Shown here one piece after another: positions 34,363 to 42,768 of a DNA stretch of 64,000 nucleotides. The stretch is from an uncultured Propionibacteriaceae bacterium (GTDB lineage Bacteria > Actinomycetota > Actinomycetes > Propionibacteriales > Propionibacteriaceae). A program made the translations under genes and the position numbers. The notes beneath the pieces were generated by a model, which saw nothing but the letters and a program-made list of their open reading frames with translations, was not told where the DNA came from and made no database searches. The stretch covers positions 70,660 through 134,659 of the forward strand of contig CALCKT010000062.1 of NCBI GenBank assembly GCA_937965785.1, in the 5' to 3' direction. How positions within the stretch are numbered: position 1 is the first letter of the stretch; each line of letters begins with the position of its first letter.

Positions 34363-35655
34363 TCAATCCACCATCTCCGAGGGCACCGTCCAGGTGTTGC
34401 AGCCCCCCATTTTCTGCATGTAGAAGCCCCGGTTGCCCCAGTAGGTCAGTGACTTGTTGGAGCCGTGTACCTCCTCACCCACCCGGCCGAAGGTGCGCAT
34501 GGTGCGTTCGTAGTCCTCGAGGCCGAATCCCAGCTTCCCGACCGTCAGCTGGAGACGCGAGGTCATGCAGATGTCTTGGAGCTCTATGCGACGGCTGATC
34601 TCCCACTGGTCGTCGGACCGGAAGGACCCGTAGGCCTCCTGGAGGATGCCCAACTGGTTCTGGACGTGATGGAAGTGTTCGTGAATAGCGGTTTCGGCCG
34701 CGTCCGCGGGGTACTTGGAGGCGTGTTCGCTGCTTCTCCTCGACAGGTAGATGGTGCTGTTCCCGCTGCAGTAGAAGGCCGGGAACCTAGGGTCGTGGGA
34801 GCCGCACGGGGTGTCGATCTTGGAGTCGTAGGCGATGACCTCCACGGGTTCTTGTTCGATGCCGAGAGCGGCCAGGTAGGGATGCCACAGCTCCTGGAGG
34901 CAGTCGACCAGGGAACGGACGTAAGCGGTGTGGCTCTCGGGGGTCGGGAACCCCGGCGGTGGGGCGGGGCAGTTCCCGACGGGAAAGTTTGCCTCGTACA
35001 ACGGGTTCGCCGTCAGGACGGCGGGTGCCTCGCCGGAGGTCGGTAGGTTCTCCCAGTCGCGTGGGGGAAGCCAATCGGGAGGCGGTGGCACCTCGGCCTG
35101 GGGGAGCCGCGGGGTCGGGGCCGTCGTCGGGGTGCCCGGGGTTGGGGCGGCCGTGGGGGTGTTCGTCGCGACCTCCAGGGGCAGGTTCCCGGTGACGAAC
35201 CACATCCCGGTGATCACCACCGCCGGCAATACCAACCAGAACAGACCGGTCGGCAGAGCCGGTCGGCGTCTCCGGTACGACGACGGTGTGTCTGCGGGAG
35301 TAAAGGGGCGTCCGATACCGGGGAAACGAGGGCGGGTAGGTCGGTGGTCGGGTTCCCTCGATGGTTCGCCTGCCTTGTGGTCGTGTGCTTGCGCTGTAGC
35401 GCTGGCGTTTGACCGGAAAGCTGGCGTTTCCGTCGGGAGGGCTGGCGGACGACCGTAAGGCCAGCGGACGGCGGGTGGGCCGGCGTTCCGGTCGGGAAGG
35501 ATGACGGGCGACGGCAGAGCAAGCGGACGACCGGAAGGGCGAGGATGCGGGGGAAGGGCCCGCAGCGCTGCTGGCCGGGTGAACCTTGCGGGATCGAAGG
35601 GGTCGGGCGTCCCGGGCCGGGCACGTCCTGGACGGTATCTGGCTGCCATGTTCAT
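34363..35655 (-). CDS. Membrane-anchored neutral zinc metallopeptidase-like protein
   Basis: 430 codons open from ATG 35655. Only the part from about residue 125 looks like protein: a membrane segment LFWLVLPAVVITGMWFV, then a Pro/Thr linker, then an extracellular domain. The site AAETAIHEHFHHVQNQLG holds the HExxH-type zinc motif of the YpfJ-like neutral metallopeptidases (HEFGH in relatives). FPAFYCSGNSTIYLSRR before it matches their conserved strand. The first 120 residues cover the 52-bp repeat and are Pro/Arg-rich, so translation may begin further downstream. A GTCCGTCA box lies directly against ATG 35655, which would fit a leaderless mRNA. Substrate unknown. Confidence 0.75.
   Translation of the reverse strand: MNMAARYRPGRARPGTPDPFDPARFTRPAALRALPPHPRPSGRPLALPSPVILPDRNAGPPAVRWPYGRPPALPTETPAFRSNASATAQAHDHKAGEPSREPDHRPTRPRFPGIGRPFTPADTPSSYRRRRPALPTGLFWLVLPAVVITGMWFVTGNLPLEVATNTPTAAPTPGTPTTAPTPRLPQAEVPPPPDWLPPRDWENLPTSGEAPAVLTANPLYEANFPVGNCPAPPPGFPTPESHTAYVRSLVDCLQELWHPYLAALGIEQEPVEVIAYDSKIDTPCGSHDPRFPAFYCSGNSTIYLSRRSSEHASKYPADAAETAIHEHFHHVQNQLGILQEAYGSFRSDDQWEISRRIELQDICMTSRLQLTVGKLGFGLEDYERTMRTFGRVGEEVHGSNKSLTYWGNRGFYMQKMGGCNTWTVPSEMVD
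35364..35415 (+). repeat. 52-bp dispersed repeat, copy C, with degenerate tail
   Basis: GTTCGCCTGCCTTGTGGTCG and onward matches copies A and B. After it, to about 35545, runs a degenerate series of short GCTGGCGGACGACCGTAAGG-like units. The element lies inside the doubtful 5' part of the metallopeptidase frame. Confidence 0.75.
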
Positions 35656-35659
35656 GTTC

Positions 35660-35667
35660 TGACGGAC
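35660..35667 (-). promoter_or_regulatory. GTCCGTCA box abutting the metallopeptidase start
   Basis: Minus strand: GGTGTCCGTCAGAACATG, where the ATG is codon 1 of the frame at 35655. If the box is a -10-type element, the transcript would start at or near the ATG. Confidence 0.6.
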
Positions 35668-35705
35668 ACCGGCGGACTCCGGGCGGGGGCCGTCCGTTTC
35701 CGGAT

Positions 35706-35752
35706 CTTTGGCGAAAACCCTGAAGTCCGCAGCTCTCCTACCTATACGGGTG
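35706..35752 (+). promoter_or_regulatory. Promoter element shared with 28324-28365
   Basis: CTTTGGCGAAAACCCTGAAG, then CCTATACGGG 21 bp after the C of CTGAA. It matches the element before the OmpA-like lipoprotein operon. It lies 35-80 bp before ATG 35787. Confidence 0.6.
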
Positions 35753-35786
35753 TGAAAGGAAAGTTCCGAGCTCCCGAGGAGAAGAA

Positions 35787-35987
35787 ATGGAAAAGTGTCG
35801 CTACTGCGCAGGAAAGGGCAAGAGCTACTCCACGACCCTCAAGAAGTACGTGACCTGCGACGGGTGTGCAGGGAAGGGCCACACCGGCTGGGCGCGCTGC
35901 ACCAACTGCAACGGAACCGGCAAGAACTACGACGGGAAACGCTACGTGACCTGCGGTCGCTGTGGCGGAACGGGAAAGGGGCGTTGA
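35787..35987 (+). CDS. DnaJ-type zinc-finger mini-protein
   Basis: 66 residues from ATG 35787 (GAGGAGAAG site). It consists almost only of four CxxCxGxG units: CRYCAGKG, CDGCAGKG, CTNCNGTG and CGRCGGTG. This is the cysteine-rich zinc-binding region of DnaJ without a J-domain or substrate domain. Free-standing versions are thought to bind unfolded proteins or partner proteins. It leads a three-gene operon with a DUF5663-like protein and a HerA-like ATPase, so it may be an accessory of that ATPase. Confidence 0.85.
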   Translation: MEKCRYCAGKGKSYSTTLKKYVTCDGCAGKGHTGWARCTNCNGTGKNYDGKRYVTCGRCGGTGKGR

Positions 35988-35990
35988 GAC

Positions 35991-36395
35991 ATGCAGGCCC
36001 TGGACCGCAGTTTCCTGGTCGACCTCGGCATCGACCACCTCTCATCCGGCGACGAGGAGGACCTGCTGGCGGAGGTCTACTCCGAGCTGGAGCTCCGGGT
36101 CGGCCAGAGGTTCGGCGAAGAAATGACCGACGAGCAGTTGGAGGAGTTCGAGGACCTGATCGAGAACGGTTTCGGCGCGGTGATGCGCTGGGTGTTCAGG
36201 ACCCGGATCGGGCCGCTGGACTGCCCGGTCTACACGAGGCTGAGGGATTCCAGTCCGGATCTGTCCCCGGAGGAGGTTCTGTGCGAGTGGGCGCAGGTCA
36301 AGTGGCTGGAGGTGAACAGCCCCAACTACCCCCAGGTGGTGGCGGAATGCCTCGCAGAGATCCGGGAGGAGCTGCGGCGGGCCATTCCCGCCTGA
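35991..36395 (+). CDS. DUF5663-like small helical protein
   Basis: 134 residues from ATG 35991, 3 bp after the zinc-finger gene. Residues 20-57 (EEDLLAEVYSELELRVGQRF then GEEMTDEQLEEFEDLIE) match the DUF5663 pattern ELRVGxRL…LSDxQLxEFE. The rest is acidic and helical. The role of the family is unknown; it tends to lie in secretion-like or competence-like loci. It precedes the HerA-like ATPase by 46 bp. Confidence 0.65.
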   Translation: MQALDRSFLVDLGIDHLSSGDEEDLLAEVYSELELRVGQRFGEEMTDEQLEEFEDLIENGFGAVMRWVFRTRIGPLDCPVYTRLRDSSPDLSPEEVLCEWAQVKWLEVNSPNYPQVVAECLAEIREELRRAIPA

Positions 36396-36441
36396 CCCCG
36401 TCGCCGCGGGAGAAGAGGTTTCGAGGAGAAGGAGATGCGAG

Positions 36442-38667
36442 ATGGATGAGTGTGAGAGGTCGTGGACGGTCCGGAAGCTGCTGCGACATGCGGAACCCGC
36501 GGCCTTGGCGCGACGGGCGGGCGACCGGCTGCTGCACCTGGTGGCGGGGCTCGAGGGCGGCTACGCCGGGTTGCGGCTGCGTTCCGGGGGCGACGGCACT
36601 GTCGAGATCCACTTTCTTTCCCGTGGCGCATCAGAGGAGGACGTGACGGAGTGGGTGTGGCAGGACGTCGCGGAACTTGTTCCCAGCGAAGTCCCGCAGG
36701 AGCGGTCCTGGGGTCGGTTCTCGGAAGTGCTGCCCGCGGTCCGGGTGGCCTCGGTCAACCCGTGGCAGGAACTCGACCCTGCCTCTGACGCGGGCACCGC
36801 ACCGCCCCAGGAGGTCTGGCCCTGCGCGCTCCTCACCGACGGGCTGGAGGTGTTGCTGGCCCTGCGTGGCCGGGACGCCGAGGTGCGGCTGCACCTGGCC
36901 CCCGTCAACGACATGGCCGCCCAGATGGCCGCCCACGAGTTGCGGCACGCGACCTTCGCGGCCGACCCGCAGGTCTTTGCGGCATATCAGGGACAGCCCG
37001 TGGCGGCGCGCCTGCTCGTCGGGCACGACGGGACGCTGGCACCGAGGCTCCGGGCCGCCCTGCTGGGGCGCGGAAGCGGGCTGGCGGTGCGTCCGCTGGT
37101 CGCTGCCGCCCGGGTGTGGGCGGGGGAGACGGAGACCCTCCAGCACGGGGCGTTGCCGTTCGGCGCGGCGCAGTGCCTGACGGTGGTGCCCGCCGCCGGG
37201 CCCGCGCAGGAGGTGTGCGGTGTCGCAGTCACCTACCCGTCGCCCAGGCCGGTCCCGGTCGACGACGGGGACTGCCGGGAGGGGCTGCGGCTCGGTCGGG
37301 CCGTCTCGAACACGGGAATGTGCCGCGACGTGTGCATCGGTCCGGACGACCTGCTCCTCCACACCCAGCTGGTCGGGGCTACGGGCACCGGCAAGTCGTC
37401 GCTGCTGGCGGCCCTGGTGCAGGAGGCGTGCCGGGCGGGGATGGGGTTGACCGTCCTTGACCCCCACGGTCAACTCGTGGACCGGATCCTCGCCGAAACC
37501 CCGGAGGAGCATGGCGGACGTTTCCTGGCTGTCCGCAGCGGCGACGAGGAGCGCCCCGTGCCCCTGAACCCGCTGGCCGGTCCCAACCCGGAGTTGATGC
37601 AGGACACCATGATTCAGGTGTTCCGGGAACTTCACGACCCCGGCAACCACGGTTTCCTCGGGCCGGTTTGGGAACGCTGGCTGGGGGTGCTGCTGGACAC
37701 GCAGCGGGCCCTGATCGGGAGACGCGCCAACTTGGCGTTGATCCCCGACATGGCCACCGATCAGAGGCGTCTGGCGGAGCTGGCCCGGAAACTGGGCCGG
37801 ATCAACCCCAAGGTGTCGCGGGAACTTCACTCCCTCCACAGCCGCCGCCCCGAGGAGTACGGGGAATCGGTGACTTGGGTGGTCTCGAAGTTCCAGAGGA
37901 TGGTCGGATCGTCGCAGATGCGTGGGGTCCTTGCCAGCGGAAGGGATGCCGTCGACGTGGTCGAGATCCTCGACGACCGTTCCCGGCTGCTCATCGACCT
38001 GGCCTCCACCACCCTCGGCGACCTGTCGGCCCAGCTGCTGGGCGAGATGTGGCTGGCCAAGCACTGGGAGGCGCTGTCGAAACGGCGGCGTCGCGACCAG
38101 CCGCACCTTCTGATCGTCGACGAGGCCCACCTGTTCGCCTCCGGGCTGCTGCCCCGCATCCTGACGCAGGCCCGCAAGTACGGCGTCGGCGTGGTCGTGG
38201 CGCACCAGAACCTGCAGCAACTGACCGGGTCGCTGCGGGAGGCGGTGCTGGCCTCGACGAACAATGTCGTCGTGTTCCGCACCGGTATTCGGGAGGCCGA
38301 CGCGGCCTTGGCGCGGCTCGGCCGGTGGCCCGGCGCATCGCTGACCCGGCTGGAACGACTCACCGCGGCGGTTAGCCTCAACGTCGGCGACGGTTTCACC
38401 GACCCGTTCACACTCGTCGTCGATCACAACCAGCGGAAGGTCGCGGGGGGTGACGCGAGGCTGGGGCGGAGCGTCGAGCAGCTGACCCGGGAGCGGTTCG
38501 GGCTCAGGGATGTGGGCACCGAGCAGCTCACCTACGAGTCGCTGGTGCGGGCCGCCGACAGCCTGCTCGAGGACCCGGACAGGTCGCACGGGGCCGCGAC
38601 CCCGGATTTCCTGACGCGCTGGCTGGAGGAACACGCGGAGAGGGGGCCGGGAAACAGCGGCAGCTGA
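36442..38667 (+). CDS. HerA/FtsK-superfamily ATPase (DUF87/TraD-like)
   Basis: 741 residues from ATG 36442. The N-terminal 290 residues form a divergent domain with no match I know. Walker A is GATGTGKSS at 312-320, followed by LTVLDPHGQLVDRIL, the typical second strand of HerA/VirD4 ATPases. Walker B is PHLLIVDEAHLF near 553-564, and QARKYGVGVVVAHQNLQQLT is the sensor/arginine region. Such hexameric pumps move DNA or proteins through membranes, but no membrane segment is seen here. Together with the DnaJ-like zinc finger and the DUF5663-like protein it forms one operon under the second promoter class. Confidence 0.88.
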   Translation: MDECERSWTVRKLLRHAEPAALARRAGDRLLHLVAGLEGGYAGLRLRSGGDGTVEIHFLSRGASEEDVTEWVWQDVAELVPSEVPQERSWGRFSEVLPAVRVASVNPWQELDPASDAGTAPPQEVWPCALLTDGLEVLLALRGRDAEVRLHLAPVNDMAAQMAAHELRHATFAADPQVFAAYQGQPVAARLLVGHDGTLAPRLRAALLGRGSGLAVRPLVAAARVWAGETETLQHGALPFGAAQCLTVVPAAGPAQEVCGVAVTYPSPRPVPVDDGDCREGLRLGRAVSNTGMCRDVCIGPDDLLLHTQLVGATGTGKSSLLAALVQEACRAGMGLTVLDPHGQLVDRILAETPEEHGGRFLAVRSGDEERPVPLNPLAGPNPELMQDTMIQVFRELHDPGNHGFLGPVWERWLGVLLDTQRALIGRRANLALIPDMATDQRRLAELARKLGRINPKVSRELHSLHSRRPEEYGESVTWVVSKFQRMVGSSQMRGVLASGRDAVDVVEILDDRSRLLIDLASTTLGDLSAQLLGEMWLAKHWEALSKRRRRDQPHLLIVDEAHLFASGLLPRILTQARKYGVGVVVAHQNLQQLTGSLREAVLASTNNVVVFRTGIREADAALARLGRWPGASLTRLERLTAAVSLNVGDGFTDPFTLVVDHNQRKVAGGDARLGRSVEQLTRERFGLRDVGTEQLTYESLVRAADSLLEDPDRSHGAATPDFLTRWLEEHAERGPGNSGS

Positions 38668-38686
38668 TGCCCGGATGCGCGGTTGC

Positions 38687-38742
38687 GCAGCACTCAACCC
38701 GAAAAATCCCCTCGTGGGGCCTGAAACCGGGTTGAGTGCTGC
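38687..38742. repeat. 56-bp palindromic repeat, copy 1
   Basis: GCAGCACTCAACCCG … CGGGTTGAGTGCTGC, a perfect 15-bp inverted pair with a small inner hairpin CCCCTCGTGGGG. Pairing extends outward to CGGTT/AACCG. It lies 19 bp after the HerA-like gene and 56 bp before a GTCCGTCA box. A second copy at 50427 has the same surroundings. It could end transcription of the operon before it. Confidence 0.85.
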
Positions 38743-38798
38743 AAAACCGGGTAAATCCCCGGGGTCCCTCCCGGCCGCGGGCGGTCGTGCCCGCTTCT

Positions 38799-38806
38799 GT
38801 CCGTCA
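38799..38806 (+). promoter_or_regulatory. GTCCGTCA box before the kinase gene
   Basis: CTTCTGTCCGTCATTTCC, 40 bp before ATG 38847, with AGGAG in between. Confidence 0.7.
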
Positions 38807-38846
38807 TTTCCGAAAGAAGAGCCAGAAACCAAGTCAGGAGCGAAGG

Positions 38847-41555
38847 ATGAGCGAACAGGATCCGGTGAGAACCACCCTCGACGTGCCGGGGGCACCGGAC
38901 CGCACCACCCCGGATCCCGGCGCTCGGGTGGAGCCGCGTTCCACAACCTTGGACCCGGTTCCCGGAGGTCCTGCGAGAACCACCTTGGATCCGGGGACGA
39001 CAGCCCCGGCAAACAGGGTCGATCACAGGCTCCAGCCCGGTATGGCCCTCGACTACGAGCTGCTGGAACGTCTCGGTGGGGGTGGTGAGGCCACCGTCTA
39101 CCGCGCCTTGGACCGGCGCCACGACCGGGAGGTGGCCATCAAGATCTACCACGTCGTCCCGCACTACGCCTTCGAGATCGGCGACGAGAAACACAAACAG
39201 CATTTCCGTCACGAACACACCGTCGACCTCTATGAGCGACGCGAGGAGAACGGGCTCCACATCGAGGTCATGGAACTGTGCTCCTTCGGAACCCTTGAAA
39301 CTCTGGCCGGGGGCGAACCGATGTCCTCCGAGATGCTCCACGGGGTGGTCCGGGAGGTGTCGGAAGCCATCGAATCCATGCATCCGATGTACCACGGCGA
39401 CGTGAAACCGCAGAACATCCTGGTCCGTTCCAGAGAACCCCTCGACTTGGTGCTCACCGACTTCGGGCTCGCCCGTGACATGGAGGGCCGAGACCGGATC
39501 ACCAGTCTCGGTCAGGGCACTCACCTGTACCAACCGCCGGAAGGAGCCTCGTCGTCGCGGCTCGAGAGTGATTGGTGGGCGCTCGGGATCATCGTCGCCG
39601 AGCTCGCGGCCGGGTATCACCCGTTTGACGGCTTGCCGGAGGACTGCCGCTCCCGGGAACGCCTGCGTGACTTCCTGTCCACCGAAGAGGTTCCGCTGGA
39701 CCACCTGGATGACCTCGGGGACAAACGCATCCGCAACCTCGCGGAAGGCCTGCTGACCCGGTCCCTCAGGCGCCGGTGGGGTTATGCGCAGGTGAAGGAA
39801 TGGCTTGCCGGCGGGGACCCGGAGGTCAAACGCGGCACGGACCACCCCAAGGGCAGACAGGTCGGATTCTCCTTCGATGGTGAAATCTTCCACGAGGAGA
39901 AGCCGCTGGGCGAGGCGATCCGACGCAGCAACAGCTGGGCCGAGATCGGCCAGGGGGTGCGGCTGCAGGAACTGGTCGCCTGGGTGGCGGGCACGAAAGC
40001 GGCTCCCCTGGTGGAACGGATCGCCGCCGGCTCCTCGGTGATGAGGGCGGAACTGACTGCCGCCCTGCTGGCGACGGTTCTCGTCGGTGACGGGCGGGCC
40101 GTGTTCCGTGGCCTTGACCTGACCAGCGAGGCCGGACTCACCAGGGCCGCGGGCCAAGCGGTCCTCCTGGCGGAGTTCCAGCAGCGCAACGTGCTCCGGC
40201 ATTTCGGCGAGATCACGAACAACAGGGTGCTCACCGACCTCGACCACCAATGGCGGACAACCCTGAAGGAAACCACGGACGCCTTGCCGTCCGCAGTCCC
40301 CTACGCCGGTCAGGCGGAGGAGATCTGCCTGGTCCATTCCTGGCAGGCCACGTTCAGTCAGGAAGCGGTCACCGGGCTGCGACCCAGGGTGAAACGGGCC
40401 GTTAGGAAAGAACCCACGCTCCGGGAGGTTTCGTGGTTCAACGATCTGTTCGAGAAGCCGGCCACCGTCGGCCGTGACCTGGCGCTCCTCGCCTCGCTCC
40501 CGGAAGCCGAGAGGCAGGCGGCCGAGATCAAGGCCCGGAAAGCCGCTGAGGAGGAGAAAAAGCGACGCGAGGAGGAGGCCGCGGCGGAGGAGAAGCGACG
40601 CAGGGAGGCCGAGGAACGTGAGGCGGAGCTGCAACGGCGACGGCAGCGTCGCGGCCCGAATCTCAAGGCGCTGGTCATGCCGTTCCTCGGCATCGCCGGG
40701 TTGTGGCAGTTGTGGTACACGCTGCAACTGGGGAATTCGTTTCAGGAGTACCTCCTGGGGGCGCCGGATTTCTGGCGCTCCGGGCTGACCTACCTCGTGG
40801 TGCTGCTCGTAACGCTGCTCGGGTGTGCGCCCGCCGCCGGGCGCGCCGGGTTCGCGCCCGGCGCGGTGAGCGTTCTCCAGTTCGCCTTCATGATCCTGGG
40901 TGTCGCGGGCTCGCCGTGGATGTACACGTCCTGGAGCGGCCAATCCCCGCTCCAGGCCATGGGACTGACGCTCCTGAGCGACAACCCCCGTGAATGGCCC
41001 GCCGTCGCCGGCCTGATCGCGACCGCAGGCTACGTCGCCGTCATCATGTACACCCGCCGCGGCAGCGAACCGGCTCCGGACGGCCTCAAGGAAAAACGCG
41101 AGATGATGGTCTTCACGGTGGTCTGCCCGTCTCTCATCGTGTTTGCCGCGGCCGCTCTCTTCGCAAGCTGGAAGGGATCCTGGCAGGTGTGGCTCAGCAC
41201 CGTCGCGTGGTGGGCGCTGGTGGTGGCGGCCATGATCATCCTGGTCTGGCCCGCGCTTCGCGTGAAGGGCTACAGAACCGGGGTGCCGGCGGCGATCATG
41301 ACGTTGGCCGCTGTGCTGCACGCCGTCGGCCAGTGGTACTACCCGGTCCAGAATGCCTTCTGGGCCGCTCAGATGGTGTCCTGCTCCGTCGGGTTCATCT
41401 GTCCCGAGAACACCTTCGGCTCTTATTCCCCGAACGGATGGTTCTCCCCGGGCGGGGTGTTCTCCCCGGGCGGACTGGCGATCCTCGCGCTGCTGCTCTA
41501 CGTGGCTTCCCTCTACATCCGCTGGGCGTTCACCAGGAAGAAATCCGACGCCTGA
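38847..41555 (+). CDS. Membrane Ser/Thr protein kinase with TTxD-rich N-terminus
   Basis: 902 residues from ATG 38847 (AGGAG site); a longer frame runs through the palindrome. Residues 1-50 carry four TTxD motifs (T9, T20, T33, T45). The kinase domain spans about 68-340: LGGGGEATVYRA loop, VAIKIY (Lys99), YHGDVKPQN (183-190), LTDFGLAR (204-210) and YQPPEG. HGD replaces the usual HRD, so it is a non-RD kinase. A helical middle (about 345-560) leads to a charged coiled coil (AEEEKKRREEEAAAEEKRRR), then about seven membrane helices (610-895). There is no extracellular PASTA domain, unlike PknB. It faces its likely antagonist, the PP2C gene, across an 11-bp convergent gap. Confidence 0.9.
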   Translation: MSEQDPVRTTLDVPGAPDRTTPDPGARVEPRSTTLDPVPGGPARTTLDPGTTAPANRVDHRLQPGMALDYELLERLGGGGEATVYRALDRRHDREVAIKIYHVVPHYAFEIGDEKHKQHFRHEHTVDLYERREENGLHIEVMELCSFGTLETLAGGEPMSSEMLHGVVREVSEAIESMHPMYHGDVKPQNILVRSREPLDLVLTDFGLARDMEGRDRITSLGQGTHLYQPPEGASSSRLESDWWALGIIVAELAAGYHPFDGLPEDCRSRERLRDFLSTEEVPLDHLDDLGDKRIRNLAEGLLTRSLRRRWGYAQVKEWLAGGDPEVKRGTDHPKGRQVGFSFDGEIFHEEKPLGEAIRRSNSWAEIGQGVRLQELVAWVAGTKAAPLVERIAAGSSVMRAELTAALLATVLVGDGRAVFRGLDLTSEAGLTRAAGQAVLLAEFQQRNVLRHFGEITNNRVLTDLDHQWRTTLKETTDALPSAVPYAGQAEEICLVHSWQATFSQEAVTGLRPRVKRAVRKEPTLREVSWFNDLFEKPATVGRDLALLASLPEAERQAAEIKARKAAEEEKKRREEEAAAEEKRRREAEEREAELQRRRQRRGPNLKALVMPFLGIAGLWQLWYTLQLGNSFQEYLLGAPDFWRSGLTYLVVLLVTLLGCAPAAGRAGFAPGAVSVLQFAFMILGVAGSPWMYTSWSGQSPLQAMGLTLLSDNPREWPAVAGLIATAGYVAVIMYTRRGSEPAPDGLKEKREMMVFTVVCPSLIVFAAAALFASWKGSWQVWLSTVAWWALVVAAMIILVWPALRVKGYRTGVPAAIMTLAAVLHAVGQWYYPVQNAFWAAQMVSCSVGFICPENTFGSYSPNGWFSPGGVFSPGGLAILALLLYVASLYIRWAFTRKKSDA

Positions 41556-41566
41556 GGGCCGCGGGC

Positions 41567-42304
41567 TCAAAGGTGGAGGTCGTCGGGACTGATCCGTTCG
41601 ACAGGGGAGTCCAGCACCTCCACCACCATGACCGTCACGTTGTCCTGGCCCCCGGCGCGTTTCGCGGCCCCGACCAGGGCGGCTGGCGCATCCGGCCTGG
41701 CCAGGATGGTTTCGATCTCCCCGTCGGAGACCATGTCCACCAGGCCGTCGCTGCAGAGCAGCAGGCGTTGACCGGTGTGAAGGGACAGACCGTAGCGGTG
41801 GACATCAAGGGGCCGCGGATCGTTGCCCCCCAGGGCTTGGGTGAGCAGAGGCAGGTGGGCGCTGCTGCGGTCGTCCGAGGTCAGACGGATCAGTTCCGGA
41901 TCGGCCAGATAGGCCCGGGAATCCCCGACGTGGAACACCGAACCCCGGCCGTCGGGGGAGGTTTCCAGCAGCACTGCGGTGGTGCCCATCCCGAACAGGG
42001 CGGGGTCTTCGTGGCCGGCAGCGACGAGACGCGCCGAGACCTGGTTGATGTGGTCGGGGACCTCCGGCCCGTCGATCCGAGTCAGCTCCTGCGCCGCCAT
42101 CAGCGATGCCGTCGCCCCACCCAAGTGTCCGCCCATCCCGTCACACACCGCCAGCCGGTGCGCCCCGGAGCCGTCCAGCACCAGTTCGGTGGGTGCGCCG
42201 GTGTCGTGCTGGAGGACCCAACCGTCCACTGCCGCCGCGTCCTCGTTGCGTTCGCGGACCAGCCCCTTGTCCGTCGCCACGCCTACCTTCAGTTTCAGTC
42301 CCAC
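41567..42304 (-). CDS. PP2C-family Ser/Thr phosphatase
   Basis: 245 residues from GTG 42304, overlapping the FHA gene by 10 bases. All metal-binding motifs are present: RERNEDA (about 16-22), VCDGMGGHLGG, FHVGDSRAYL, LLCSDGLVDMVSD and GGQDNVTVMVVEV. This is the stand-alone PppA/PstP-type catalytic domain with no membrane anchor. It is the last gene of the operon starting at 46319 and converges on the kinase gene, so it very likely removes the phosphates which that kinase adds. Confidence 0.93.
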   Translation of the reverse strand: MGLKLKVGVATDKGLVRERNEDAAAVDGWVLQHDTGAPTELVLDGSGAHRLAVCDGMGGHLGGATASLMAAQELTRIDGPEVPDHINQVSARLVAAGHEDPALFGMGTTAVLLETSPDGRGSVFHVGDSRAYLADPELIRLTSDDRSSAHLPLLTQALGGNDPRPLDVHRYGLSLHTGQRLLLCSDGLVDMVSDGEIETILARPDAPAALVGAAKRAGGQDNVTVMVVEVLDSPVERISPDDLHL

Positions 42305-42768
42305 AACAGTTCCACCTTCCGGTTCATGGCCAGTCGCAGCTGATCCCCGGGTCGCAGCACCCGGGGGGTGTTGGGCGGGATCCGGATCTCGTTGACGAAG
42401 GTTCCGTTGCGGGAATCCAGGTCCATCACCTCGACCTCTCCCGCATCGGTCGAGTGCAGCACACAGTGCTGGGTGCCGATGTTGGTCCACCCGATCCCTT
42501 CCAGGGTGGCGCCGAACGGGGAATGCAGCGCCCTGCCGAGCAGTACCCCGGGGGCGTGGGGAACGGGTTGTTCGACGCCGGCCAGCCGGATCCGGCACTG
42601 GCGTACCGGGATGGTGCGGACGGCATCAGGAGTCGCCGAGACCTCCGGTGCCGGTTCTGTCATCGGCACCCGGTTCGGTTCGTGGGTGACCATCAGGGTG
42701 AGGTCGTTGGGGCAGAGGCCCCTGTCGTCCTGGTAGGTCGCCCCGCAGCTGGGGCAGGTCTGTGCCAT
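42295..42768 (-). CDS. Zinc-ribbon/FHA adaptor
   Basis: 157 residues from ATG 42768 (AAAGGAA site). The N-terminus has a zinc-ribbon half (CPSCGATYQDDRGLCPND). The FHA domain covers about 65-150: APGVLLGRALHSPFGA, the phospho-peptide loop TNIGTQHCVLHST, DLDSRNGTFVNEIRI and LRPGDQLRLAM. The usual GR…SxxH pattern is represented by GR…TQHC. FHA domains read pThr, typically pTxxD. It sits in the same operon as PP2C and next to the kinase, whose tail holds four TTxD motifs, so a docking role is likely. Its 5' end lies inside the radical-SAM frame. Confidence 0.9.
   Translation of the reverse strand: MAQTCPSCGATYQDDRGLCPNDLTLMVTHEPNRVPMTEPAPEVSATPDAVRTIPVRQCRIRLAGVEQPVPHAPGVLLGRALHSPFGATLEGIGWTNIGTQHCVLHSTDAGEVEVMDLDSRNGTFVNEIRIPPNTPRVLRPGDQLRLAMNRKVELLWD

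Noticed and set aside
36631..39012. 793-codon open frame antisense to the HerA-like ATPase
   Set aside because: No motif, and it crosses the palindromic repeat and the box promoter.
38694..41570. 958-codon open frame antisense to the kinase
   Set aside because: The kinase frame carries all kinase motifs; the antisense frame only mirrors them.
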